Part shown: piece after piece, positions 7,539-15,389 of the stretch
Layout of the letters: each line of letters opens with the position of its first letter
How positions within the stretch are numbered: the stretch's first letter is position 1
NCBI GenBank assembly: GCA_041687495.1
Contig: JAWLBR010000039.1
Location: forward strand, 1-26,759
Direction: 5' to 3'
Length of the DNA: 26,759 nucleotides
DNA from: JAWLBR01 sp041687495
GTDB lineage: Bacteria; Bacillota; Limnochordia; DTU087; JAAYGB01
The notes under the pieces: generated by a model
Told to the model about the DNA's origin: nothing
The model's input: the letters and a program-made list of their open reading frames with translations, nothing else
Database searches by the model: none
Position numbers and translations under genes: made by a program

Positions 7539-8684
7539 ATGGCTCAAGACACGGGACATGAGAATGTCACCACGCTGGACCAAAGGCTGGAACAGATTGC
7601 CGAGATAGATGGCGAGAGTTTTTCCCACTGGCAGTTAATCTGGCGGGGATTCAAGAGACACCGACTGGCGGTGGCAGGACTTATTGTCGTCTGCTGCTTC
7701 TATCTCATTGCGATGTTCGGAGAGTTCTTCACTCCCCATGACCCCAACCAGAGATTGGGGATTGTCAACGCTCCTCCGACCCTGGTGCGTTTTCGCGACG
7801 AGCATGGCTTGACTCGACCTTATGTTTACGGATTCAAGGGGAAACGGGACATGAGGACTCTGAAGATGATATATGAGATTGATGAGTCGCAAAAGCATCC
7901 AATTCATTTCTTTGTTCGAGGGCAGGAGTATCGGGTGCTGGGACTTTTCAAGACGGATATTCACCTCTTTGGAGTGCAAGAGCCTGGCAGGATATTCCTG
8001 TTTGGCAGCGATGCTTTGGGAAGAGACCTGTTTTCTCGCACCATCATGGGCACCCGCATATCCAGCACCGTAGGGTTAATCAGCATTTTCTTCAGTCTGG
8101 TGTTAGGGCTGCTGATGGGTGGAGCCTCTGCCTTATTCGGGGGGGTGGTGGATCTGGCAGTGCAAAGAGTCATTGAGGTGCTCCTGTGCATTCCCGCTAT
8201 CCCTTTGTGGATGGGGCTTTCGGCGGCTTTGCCCCGGGAGTGGTCTCCCCTGACCGTGTACTTTGCCATTACCATCATCCTGGCCCTCCAGAGTTGGGTG
8301 AGTGTGGCTCGGGTAGTAAGGGGCAAGTTCCTGTCAACTAAGGAGGAACAGTTTGTCATGGCTGCCGACGGTTTTGGGGCCAGTTATTGGTATATCATCG
8401 TCAGGCACCTGATTCCCAACTTTATGAGCTATATCATCGTGAACATCACTGTTTCAATTCCGGGAGTGATCTTGGCCGAGACGTCCTTGAGTTTTCTGGG
8501 CTTGGGGTTAAGACCTCCTGTAATCAGCTGGGGTGTGCTCTTGCAGGGAGCGCAGAACTTGCACTCCATCGCCGAGTTCCCGTGGCTGTTGATTCCAGGG
8601 CTATTCGTAGTTGTGTTGGTCCTGGCTTACAGTTTCATGGGCGATGGATTAAGGGATGCAGCTGACCCCTACAAAAGTGCGTAG
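7539..8684 (+). CDS. Peptide/opine-type ABC transporter permease (DppC/OppC-like) with extended periplasmic loop
   Basis: This 381-aa inner-membrane permease pairs with the preceding DppB-like protein. The ATG at 7539 is chosen over an in-frame GTG at 7530 because AAAGGAG (7524-7530) then sits 8 bases upstream. There is a cytoplasmic N-terminus, a first membrane segment near residues 45-67, then about 90 residues of mostly polar sequence before FGSDALGRDLFSR (155-167), followed by the core membrane domain. The EAA-type loop is near 269-294 (EEQFVMAADGFGASYWY). Typical DppC proteins are about 280-300 aa, so the loop between the first membrane segment and the core is enlarged. Such long forms occur in a subgroup often found next to sugar-processing genes (general knowledge, substrate not proven). 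Confidence 0.94.
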   Translation: MAQDTGHENVTTLDQRLEQIAEIDGESFSHWQLIWRGFKRHRLAVAGLIVVCCFYLIAMFGEFFTPHDPNQRLGIVNAPPTLVRFRDEHGLTRPYVYGFKGKRDMRTLKMIYEIDESQKHPIHFFVRGQEYRVLGLFKTDIHLFGVQEPGRIFLFGSDALGRDLFSRTIMGTRISSTVGLISIFFSLVLGLLMGGASALFGGVVDLAVQRVIEVLLCIPAIPLWMGLSAALPREWSPLTVYFAITIILALQSWVSVARVVRGKFLSTKEEQFVMAADGFGASYWYIIVRHLIPNFMSYIIVNITVSIPGVILAETSLSFLGLGLRPPVISWGVLLQGAQNLHSIAEFPWLLIPGLFVVVLVLAYSFMGDGLRDAADPYKSA

Positions 8685-8759
8685 CGGCAAACAGAAATCA
8701 ACTGTGTTTCCATAGGTAGTTAGGATGAGAAGGGGGGACAGCTGGCAGCAATAGACAGG

Positions 8760-8787
8760 TTGGGACGTGTTGTGATGGGACTGTAAT
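8760..8787 (+). promoter_or_regulatory. Possible weak promoter before the family-5 binding protein gene
   Basis: TTGGGA (8760-8765) and TGTAAT (8782-8787) are 16 bases apart and resemble -35 and -10 boxes. A separate promoter would raise binding-protein output over the permeases. The match is imperfect, so this is tentative. Confidence 0.22.
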
Positions 8788-8810
8788 TTTCACCAGAGGA
8801 GGAGTGTGTC

Positions 8811-10712
8811 TTGAGGTCTTTGAATGCTAGGTTATGGCTGGTAAGTATGATGGTGTCAGTGTTGGTCCTTGCCTTGGGTGCATCGGCTCTTGCATATAAC
8901 GAAGCTCCGATGCTTGCAGAGAAGGTCGCAAACGGTGAGCTGCCTGCGGTGGAAGAGAGACTGCCCAAGAACCCAGTTGTGGTGGAACCGGTAGAACAGC
9001 TTGGGCAGTACGGCGGGACTATCCGCATGGGTTTTGCCGGCCGCCACTATGTTTACAACTCAATGTTGGCCGGTAGGTTTACGGATCACGAACCTTTTAC
9101 CTGGGATAAGGATGCCAGCAAATTGTCTCCAAACTGGGTGGAAGAGGCTACCATAAGCGAGGATGGCACCGTCTTCACCATCAGAATTCGTGAAGGAATT
9201 AAGTGGTCGGACGGAGTTCCCCTCACTGTAGATGACTTGCTGTTTAACTACAACGACATCTCCCGGAACTCCGAGCTCATGCCGACGGTTCCCACGTGGC
9301 TGCAGGGTGTGGAGTTAAAGCCCATCGACGACCATACTCTGCAGTTCGTGTTACCTAGTCCCCAACCACTGTTTCAGTACACTTTCCAAACAAGTACCTC
9401 GGGTCCCTATGGTCAAAGTATCTACGCCAAGCATTACTTGCAGCAGTTCCACGAAAAGTACGCTGACCCTGAGCAGCTGCAGGCGTTAGTGGAAGAAGAG
9501 GGCGTGGAGACTTGGGCTGAGCTGTTTGAGCTGCGGGCTGCCAATGACAACCCGGATCGTCCGAATCTGGGAATGTGGCGGTTAGTAGAAGCTGGCAGCG
9601 AGCGAGCCGTACTTGAACGAAATCCGTATTACTGGAAGGTTGACACAGAAGGCAGTCAGCTTCCCTACGTTGATCGGGTCCGATTGGAGATCGTGGGTTC
9701 TCCTGATGTTGTCACCATGCGGACCTTAGCCGGTGAATACGACTTCACCATCTTCCACCTCAACCTCGCGGATTATCCAACGTTGGCTGAGAACGAGGAC
9801 AAAGGCGGATACCGTGCCTTGCTGTGGACTGGTGCTGCGGTGGATGCTTACATCAACTTCAATCTCAACTATGATGAGGCCGATCCAGTCATGGCTGAGA
9901 TTCTACGCACTCCCAACTTCAAAAAAGCACTATCCCAAGCCATCGATCGGGATGAGATCAATGAGTTGGTCTTTCTCGGAACCGGTCGGGCTGTCCAGAC
10001 ATCTCCACCTTCAGAGGCAGACGTCTTTCAGCCAGAGTACCCAACAGCCTATGCGGAGTATGACCCAGCCAAGGCAAAGCAGATGCTTGAGGCGATGGGA
10101 CTCAAAGCTGGTCCGGGCGGCTGGAGAACACGCCCCGACGGTAAGGAACTGCGCATTGAGCTGTTGGCCAGTTCTGACTGGGGCAGTCACCTCAAGGTCG
10201 CTGAACTGGTTAGGGACTACTGGGAATCAGTCGGAGTGCGAGTGGACCTGGCGGCGGTCAGCTTTGAGCGACGCTCCCAGCTCGAGCAAGCTTGCGCTTT
10301 CGAAACTTCCATGTGGAAAATCGATAGTATACTTTACCCAACTTACTTGGACAAAGCCCGCGGTTTCATGAGTGCGATGGCTGAGGCTCCGCACGCTCCT
10401 GCCTTTAAGTGGTGGGATTGGATCAACAGTGATGGGGTAACCGGCGAAGAGCCTCCACAGTGGTTCAAGGATGACCTGGCTCTGTTCACCGACATTCTCA
10501 CCACCACCGATGCAGATGAGAGAAGAGAACTGACTATCAAGCTGTGGGAGCGGTACTATGAGGATCTCTGGACCATCGGTATCGTTCAGCAGGTCCCAAG
10601 CCCGATTATTGTAGCTAACCGGCTGAAGAACGTACCGGACGTTGCCACGAATGTGTGGGCCGTGAGAACGCCGGCTAATACAGAGGTCTGCCAGTGGTAC
10701 ATTGAAGAATAG
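8811..10712 (+). CDS. Family-5 extracellular solute-binding protein
   Basis: This 633-aa exported binding protein (SBP_bac_5 / DppA-like fold) captures the solute for the DppBCDF-type transporter just upstream. The TTG start at 8811 follows AGAGGAGGAG by 6 bases. The signal peptide has Arg2/Arg7, a hydrophobic core at residues 8-24 and likely cleavage after Ala28 (ALA/YNEAP). There is no lipobox cysteine. The mature N-terminus YNEAPMLAEKVANGELP and the following QYGGT block mark a distinct subfamily shared with the two binding proteins further downstream. Family blocks such as IKWSDGVPLTVDDLLFNYND and FKKALSQAIDRDEIN are present. It is closest in position to permeases and hence their primary partner. 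It is clearly related to, but more distant from, the cassette pair at 16613 and 21551. Confidence 0.93.
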   Translation: MRSLNARLWLVSMMVSVLVLALGASALAYNEAPMLAEKVANGELPAVEERLPKNPVVVEPVEQLGQYGGTIRMGFAGRHYVYNSMLAGRFTDHEPFTWDKDASKLSPNWVEEATISEDGTVFTIRIREGIKWSDGVPLTVDDLLFNYNDISRNSELMPTVPTWLQGVELKPIDDHTLQFVLPSPQPLFQYTFQTSTSGPYGQSIYAKHYLQQFHEKYADPEQLQALVEEEGVETWAELFELRAANDNPDRPNLGMWRLVEAGSERAVLERNPYYWKVDTEGSQLPYVDRVRLEIVGSPDVVTMRTLAGEYDFTIFHLNLADYPTLAENEDKGGYRALLWTGAAVDAYINFNLNYDEADPVMAEILRTPNFKKALSQAIDRDEINELVFLGTGRAVQTSPPSEADVFQPEYPTAYAEYDPAKAKQMLEAMGLKAGPGGWRTRPDGKELRIELLASSDWGSHLKVAELVRDYWESVGVRVDLAAVSFERRSQLEQACAFETSMWKIDSILYPTYLDKARGFMSAMAEAPHAPAFKWWDWINSDGVTGEEPPQWFKDDLALFTDILTTTDADERRELTIKLWERYYEDLWTIGIVQQVPSPIIVANRLKNVPDVATNVWAVRTPANTEVCQWYIEE

Positions 10713-10733
10713 GGCATAGAGAAGCGGGAGAGA

Positions 10734-10755
10734 CAGGGAGGTGCAAGCCTCCCTG
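10734..10755 (+). other. Intergenic hairpin between binding protein and oxidoreductase genes
   Basis: CAGGGAGG (10734-10741) pairs perfectly with CCTCCCTG (10748-10755) around a 6-base loop. No T-tract follows, so it is more likely an mRNA processing or stability element, or an attenuator, than a full terminator. Confidence 0.5.
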
Positions 10756-10779
10756 CTCCTCTCACCAGGGGAGGATCGT

Positions 10780-12507
10780 ATGAGACAAGTAAATCACAAA
10801 GTCGATTTCTGTGTTGTGGGCGGAGGATTGGCTGGCATGTGCGCCGCGATTGCTGCCGCCCGGCATGGGGCCAAGGTTGCTTTGATGCACGATAGACCGG
10901 TTTTGGGAGGGAATGCTTCCTCTGAGGTTCGGATGTGGATATGCGGGGCCCACGGTGACAACAACCGGGAGACGGGAATAGTTGAAGAGATTGCTCTGGA
11001 GAACCTGTTCCGCAACCCGATGCTGAACTACTCAATTTGGGACAGCGTACTTTACGAGAAGGTGCGGTTTGAGGAGAATATCACTCTGATTCTTAACTGC
11101 TCCTGCAATGATATCGTCATGGAAGGTTCCAAAATTAAGGCGGTGAAGGGCTGGCAGCTGACCACCCAAACCTGGCACGTTGTCGAGGCTGATCTGTTTA
11201 CGGATTGCTCCGGAGACAGCATTTTAGCTCCTTTGAGTGGAGCGGAGGTTAGGTGGGGAAGAGAGGCCAGGGATGAGTTCAACGAATCCATTGAGCCCGA
11301 GATCGCCGACAAGAAAACGATGGGGATGAGCTGCCTACTGCAGCTGCGGGAGACTGACCGCAAGCAAGAGTTCATCCCTCCGAACTGGGCGTACAGCTAC
11401 CCGACTGATGATGATCTGCCCAATCGGGGACATGAGATTCAGCCATTGAGCAACTTTTGGTGGATCGAATTAGGTGGAGAGCAGGATACGATCCATGACA
11501 CCGAGGAGGTTCGAGACGAGCTGCTCAAAGTCGCCTTTGGAGTCTGGGATCACATGAAAAACCACGGTGACCATGGAGCCGACAACTGGATCCTGGAATG
11601 GGTAGGATTTCTGCCGGGTAAGCGGGAAAGCCGCCGATATGTTGGGGATCACATCTTGACACAAAATGACGTCAGGGCCGAAGGCCGGTTTGCAGATCTG
11701 GTGGCGTATGGAGGCTGGACAATGGATGATCACCACCCAGGGGGGTTCAACTACCCTGGAGAACCAACCATCTTCCATCCGGCTCCTTCTCCCTTTGGCA
11801 TTCCTTATCGGTGTCTGTACTCCAGGAATATTGAGAACCTTTTCTGTGCCGGGCGAAATATCAGCGCTACCCATGCGGCGATGAGTGCAACCAGAGTGAT
11901 GGCTACCTGTGCCACGGTGGGTCAGGCAGTGGGCACCGCGGCGGCGATTGCGGTGGAAAGAGGCCTCACTCCCAGGGGCGTATATGAGCAGGAAATTCAG
12001 GTACTCAAGCAGATGCTGATGGACGACGACTGTTACTTGCCATGGAATGTGCGGCAGCAGCCTAAGTTAACTCAAGCTGCATCAATAACTGCCAGTGCAG
12101 GCGAGGCCGAGGCTTTGCGCAGTGGAATTGACCGTCCTGTCTCCGGTGCAGAGAACTGTTGGATCGGCGGGAAAGGTGATTGGGTGGAGTACAGCTTTGC
12201 TGCTGCGCAGAAGATTTCTGCCCTGCGGTTTGTCTTCGACAGTAATCTGAATAGACCGGAGAAGAACATGCCCAGCAACTACCCCCTTAACCAAAGCCCA
12301 AGGACGGTTCCAGGGACGATGATCAAGAAGTTCCGAATTGAAGTTAAGGACAGCGAGGGTAACTGGGTAGTTGCCACCAAAGTCGATAACAACTACCAGA
12401 GGCTGGTTTACATCCCTGTCGATTACCAGACCGATGGGATTAGGTTTGTACCTGAGGCCACCTGGGGTGCGGACGTATTTCGAGTCTTTGCTTGGAGTAT
12501 TGCATAG
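10780..12507 (+). CDS. FAD-dependent oxidoreductase with C-terminal discoidin-like domain
   Basis: This 575-aa protein has an ATG start at 10780, 5 bases after AGGGGAGG. Residues 9-40 form an FAD-binding beta-alpha-beta unit (DFCVVGGGLAGM, Gly14/16/19, then ALMHDRPVLGGNASSEVRM), typical of the FAD_oxidored (PF12831) family. Family members have catabolic or unknown roles, and several are found with sugar genes. The distal FAD motif FCAGRNISATHAAMSATRVMA closes the oxidoreductase part. From about residue 431 there is a separate beta-rich segment (WIGGKGDWVEYSFAAAQKI, LRFVFDSN, KKFRIEVKDSEGNW, IPVDY) that resembles an F5/8-type (discoidin) carbohydrate-binding fold. The assignment of this segment is by pattern only. 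There is no signal peptide, so the protein is cytoplasmic. The substrate is unknown; the operon suggests the imported compound or a product of it. Confidence 0.85.
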   Translation: MRQVNHKVDFCVVGGGLAGMCAAIAAARHGAKVALMHDRPVLGGNASSEVRMWICGAHGDNNRETGIVEEIALENLFRNPMLNYSIWDSVLYEKVRFEENITLILNCSCNDIVMEGSKIKAVKGWQLTTQTWHVVEADLFTDCSGDSILAPLSGAEVRWGREARDEFNESIEPEIADKKTMGMSCLLQLRETDRKQEFIPPNWAYSYPTDDDLPNRGHEIQPLSNFWWIELGGEQDTIHDTEEVRDELLKVAFGVWDHMKNHGDHGADNWILEWVGFLPGKRESRRYVGDHILTQNDVRAEGRFADLVAYGGWTMDDHHPGGFNYPGEPTIFHPAPSPFGIPYRCLYSRNIENLFCAGRNISATHAAMSATRVMATCATVGQAVGTAAAIAVERGLTPRGVYEQEIQVLKQMLMDDDCYLPWNVRQQPKLTQAASITASAGEAEALRSGIDRPVSGAENCWIGGKGDWVEYSFAAAQKISALRFVFDSNLNRPEKNMPSNYPLNQSPRTVPGTMIKKFRIEVKDSEGNWVVATKVDNNYQRLVYIPVDYQTDGIRFVPEATWGADVFRVFAWSIA

Positions 12508-12542
12508 AGAATCAGGTGGAGAAAGTGATGTGATGGCTGCAG

Positions 12543-13661
12543 ATGACAAATCGGGACAGACTGCTGGCCGTACTTGATGGGCGCCCCGTTGATCGGGTGC
12601 CCATGTGGTTACTTTTTCCCTACAACCCAACTACCGACTATACCGATGTCAGAAGAAACCCCAGGTATAGAGAGATCGTGGCAGCTGCGGACCAATACGC
12701 AGTGACTCTGAATCGCCGCAATCTCAAAGTTCCAACATTTGTTGACGTGGACATCTGGGAAGAAGAAGCTGAGCAAGCTGGTACGAAGACTGTTCGACAG
12801 CACTGGCAGTCGGGTAAGAGGCGGCTCTATGCCGAGCAAAGCAGCGGGAATGGTGTTACCCGCGAGAAGAAGCTGCTCAATTCGGCCAAGGATCTAGAGA
12901 TCCTGTCTGAGCTGACCGTGAACACTGATCCACAGGAGATTCACCAGGTTCTAGACGGACAGCTGCGGCAGTATCTACACGAAAAGAAAGAGTTCCCGGA
13001 GGAATACGGAGCGATGATGCTGGACTTGGGGGAGCCGATTGGTTTCTTGTACCACCACTCCAATCTTGAGGAATTCTCCATCTGGTCCCTTACCCACAAT
13101 GACCTGGTGTGCCGTATCCTAGACAAATTTATGGAGAGGCTGCGGCATATCTACCGCTATTGTTTGGAAAGAGACCTGGCTGATGTTTACTTCATGGTCG
13201 GCAGTGAACTGGCCTCCCCGCCGTTGGTCAGCCGGAAGACCTTTCAGCAGTGGATTGTTCCCTATGGTAAGGAACTGGTGGATTTGATTCACAGCTATGG
13301 CAAGAAAGTGATCATGCACTACCATGGTCAGATTCGAGAGATTCTCCCCGATTTCGTGACCATGGGGGCAGATGGACTTCACACCATTGAATCACCGCCC
13401 ATCGGTGATTGTACGCTGACAGAGGCATTTGCCGAGGTTGGGAATCACATCTGCCTCATCGGGAATGTGCAGTACGACTGCTTCCGCTCGTATTCGCCGG
13501 AGGAGATGGAGACCGAAGTAAAGCGTATTCTAGATGAGGCCAAGGGCAGACGTTTCATTCTGTCTCCCACCGCTGGGCCGTATGAGGACGATATTTCAGA
13601 TCAAGTAATCCGTAACTATCTCCAGTTCATGAAGACTGGATGGGAGTACGGTCAATCCTAG
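12543..13661 (+). CDS. Uroporphyrinogen-decarboxylase-superfamily protein (methyltransferase-like, non-haem)
   Basis: This 372-aa cytoplasmic protein is the last gene of the second operon. The opening TNRDRLLAVLDGRPVDRVPMW and the later blocks MHYHGQIREILPDF, GADGLHTIESPP and LIGNVQYD are typical of the UroD/MtaA superfamily. The MRQAGR block of true uroporphyrinogen decarboxylase is absent, so it is not a haem enzyme. In corrinoid methyltransferases of the MtaA type the zinc ligands are HxC and a later Cys. Here the first site is His259-Tyr-His261 and the later site reads SPTAGP (Thr343) with no Cys. Methyl transfer by the known mechanism is therefore doubtful. No corrinoid protein is nearby. 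The ribosome site before the ATG at 12543 is weak, and GTGGAGAAAG lies about 17 bases upstream. The frame is closed by a TGA at 12531, so no longer start is possible. Confidence 0.82.
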   Translation: MTNRDRLLAVLDGRPVDRVPMWLLFPYNPTTDYTDVRRNPRYREIVAAADQYAVTLNRRNLKVPTFVDVDIWEEEAEQAGTKTVRQHWQSGKRRLYAEQSSGNGVTREKKLLNSAKDLEILSELTVNTDPQEIHQVLDGQLRQYLHEKKEFPEEYGAMMLDLGEPIGFLYHHSNLEEFSIWSLTHNDLVCRILDKFMERLRHIYRYCLERDLADVYFMVGSELASPPLVSRKTFQQWIVPYGKELVDLIHSYGKKVIMHYHGQIREILPDFVTMGADGLHTIESPPIGDCTLTEAFAEVGNHICLIGNVQYDCFRSYSPEEMETEVKRILDEAKGRRFILSPTAGPYEDDISDQVIRNYLQFMKTGWEYGQS

Positions 13662-13700
13662 GCTGCCAGCAGCGCAGTCTGTGGTTGACCGCTTCGAATT

Positions 13701-13743
13701 GGTCTGTCTCGACGAAAAGCTCGGGACAGACCTTTCGCTTTTT
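13701..13743 (+). terminator. Intrinsic terminator after the UroD-like gene
   Basis: GGTCTGTCTCGA (13701-13712) pairs with TCGGGACAGACC (13721-13732) with one G-T pair and an 8-base loop, followed by TTTCGCTTTTT. It ends the second transporter operon about 40 bases after the stop codon. Confidence 0.88.
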
Positions 13744-13871
13744 CACGGCGGCGGAACGTGCCGCGCCCCCTTTGGAGCAAGTGCCAACCCTGGTCAACAA
13801 AAAACTGGTTCAGCTAAAAAAGTTAGCGAATTATGAAGGACAATAGAAGTGTCGGCAGAATCTGTATGTAA

Positions 13872-13907
13872 AACGTCCGTAAAAGTACCGAAAAACTTTA
13901 CGGCGTT
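13872..13907 (+). promoter_or_regulatory. Inverted repeat before first sulfatase gene (operator or 5' leader hairpin)
   Basis: AACGtCCGTAAA (13872-13883, one bulged base) pairs with TTTACGGCGTT (13897-13907), giving 11 bp. The spacer contains AGTACCGAAAA. It ends 13 bases before the ribosome site. The second cassette has the same spacer core and a different but still paired pair of arms at 18967-18996. It may be a LacI-type operator or an mRNA structure. Confidence 0.5.
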
Positions 13908-13934
13908 ACGCACTATGCTAAAGGAGACTTGTTG

Positions 13935-15287
13935 ATGGGAACAGAGAAGACGACTAAACCAAATGTGATCTGGGTCTTTGGCGACCAACACAGGGCTCAG
14001 GCCCTTGGGTATATGGGCGATCCCAATGTCCATACTCCCAACATTGATCGACTGGCGGCAGAGGGTGTTACATTCACGGGTGCTGTGGCTGGTACGCCGC
14101 TGTGCTGTCCCTTTCGGGGCTCGATGCTGACAGGCTTGTACCCTCATCATGCGGTGCCGGGTCATGAGTTTCAGCTGTCGCCGGATCAGCCAACCATTGC
14201 CGATGTCCTGCGGGAGAATGGATACCGGACCAGCTACTTCGGCAAGTGGCACCTAGACGGCTTCCACGAGAGCGAAGGCCGGGCGGCAATGCACATCATC
14301 CCTCCGGACAGACGGGGTGGGTTCGATGACTGGTTGGGATATGAGAACAACAACAGTCAGTTCGACACTTGGATTCACGGCACCCAAGATGGGTCTGAGG
14401 TGCACTACCGTCTACCTAAGTATGAGACAGATGCGTTAACCGACCTAATGGTAGATTACGTGAAGGCGCGGGGAGCAGAACAGCAATCGGAAGAGGGACA
14501 GCCGTTCTTTGCTGTGCTGTCAGTGCAGCCGCCGCACAATCCATACATCGCTTCGGAGGAATGGATGCAAAGCCACACTCCGGGCAAAGTGGAGCTAAGG
14601 GAAAACGTACCGAATGTGCCTAGAGTGGTAGAGCGGGCCAGGCGCGATTTGGCTGGGTACTACGCCATGATCGAGAATCTGGACTGGAATATTGGTCGGC
14701 TGCGAGAAGCCTTAGAAGAGTCGGGTTTGACCAACAACACCCACATTATTTTCTTCAGCGACCATGGGGATATGCACGGATCCCATGGACAGTTCCACAA
14801 GACTAGCCCATGGGAGGAATCCGTCCGAATTCCCTTCATCATCGGCGGTGGACGTCCTTTCTACGAGTACAAGCGAGGTAGCGTAGATGCTCCGGTCAAC
14901 CACGTGGACATCGCACCGACCACTCTGGGACTGTGCGGAATCGATGTTCCGGATTGGATGCAGGGAACCGACTATTCCGGTTACAGAGTCTTGGGAAAGA
15001 ATGTCGAGAACGCACCGGATTCGGCATTTCTGCAGCTGTGTGTAGAGACACGACACGGCGACAGTACCGACCGGCCCTGGCGGGGAATAGTCACCAAAGA
15101 TGGTTGGAAATACACGGTTCTCGAGGGCCAGCCTTGGATGTTATTTAACCTGAATGAGGATCCGTATGAGTTGGTGAACCTGGCCCATAACAGTCTATAC
15201 AAAGAGAAACGGCGTGAACTTCAGGCTCGTCTAGAGCAGTGGATTCAAGATACGGGAGACGAATTTCTGCTTCCGGAATTGTACTAG
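13935..15287 (+). CDS. Type I (formylglycine) sulfatase, cytoplasmic, cassette copy 1
   Basis: This 450-aa sulfatase of the alkaline-phosphatase-like superfamily hydrolyses a sulfate ester; the exact substrate is unknown. The ATG at 13935 is 8 bases after AAGGAG (13921-13926), which rules out the in-frame TTG at 13929. The catalytic motif C-x-P-x-R is Cys57-Cys-Pro-Phe-Arg61, with Cys57 the residue converted to formylglycine. Metal-site candidates are Asp17 in FGDQHR and the Asp-His pair in FFSDHGDMHGSHGQ. FGKWH carries the conserved Lys and His. No signal peptide is present, so it would act inside the cell. No sulfatase-maturing enzyme is in the window. It heads the first copy of the sulfatase-LacI-binding protein cassette and is nearly the same length as, and strongly similar to, the gene at 19027. 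Confidence 0.93.
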   Translation: MGTEKTTKPNVIWVFGDQHRAQALGYMGDPNVHTPNIDRLAAEGVTFTGAVAGTPLCCPFRGSMLTGLYPHHAVPGHEFQLSPDQPTIADVLRENGYRTSYFGKWHLDGFHESEGRAAMHIIPPDRRGGFDDWLGYENNNSQFDTWIHGTQDGSEVHYRLPKYETDALTDLMVDYVKARGAEQQSEEGQPFFAVLSVQPPHNPYIASEEWMQSHTPGKVELRENVPNVPRVVERARRDLAGYYAMIENLDWNIGRLREALEESGLTNNTHIIFFSDHGDMHGSHGQFHKTSPWEESVRIPFIIGGGRPFYEYKRGSVDAPVNHVDIAPTTLGLCGIDVPDWMQGTDYSGYRVLGKNVENAPDSAFLQLCVETRHGDSTDRPWRGIVTKDGWKYTVLEGQPWMLFNLNEDPYELVNLAHNSLYKEKRRELQARLEQWIQDTGDEFLLPELY

Positions 15288-15289
15288 GC

Positions 15290-15308
15290 GGCAGGTAAAC
15301 ACCCTGCC
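15290..15308 (+). other. Small hairpin after first sulfatase gene
   Basis: GGCAGG (15290-15295) pairs with CCTGCC (15303-15308) around a 7-base loop, immediately after the stop codon. No T-tract follows. It may trim or protect the transcript end, but it is weak. Confidence 0.3.
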
Positions 15309-15318
15309 AGTTGGCGGT

Positions 15319-15387
15319 GAGAAAGTGCACTGTGGTGCATCTTTCAACCACCGACAAGGGACATATCAGAGAGAAAGTGTGGTGCAC
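15319..15387 (+). promoter_or_regulatory. Repeated GTGGTGCA elements before first LacI-type gene (candidate autoregulatory sites)
   Basis: GAGAAAGTG occurs at 15319-15327 and again at 15371-15379, each followed by a GTGGTGCA-type core. The first core forms TGCAC-TGTG-GTGCA (15326-15339), an inverted repeat; the second is GTGTGGTGCAC (15377-15387). The second core is repeated exactly before the other LacI-type gene at 20472-20482. Sites like this next to a regulator gene suggest autoregulation. Confidence 0.4.
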
Positions 15388-15389
15388 AG

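Noticed and set aside
12533..12577. Short frame of 14 codons (ATG at 12533) overlapping the UroD-like start
   Set aside because: A leader peptide was considered because the UroD-like gene has a weak ribosome site, but nothing beyond position supports it.
13867..13882. Catabolite-repression (cre-type) site in TGTAAAACGTCCGTA
   Set aside because: One base too many between the TGTAA and CG parts. The inverted repeat at 13872-13907 explains the bases better.
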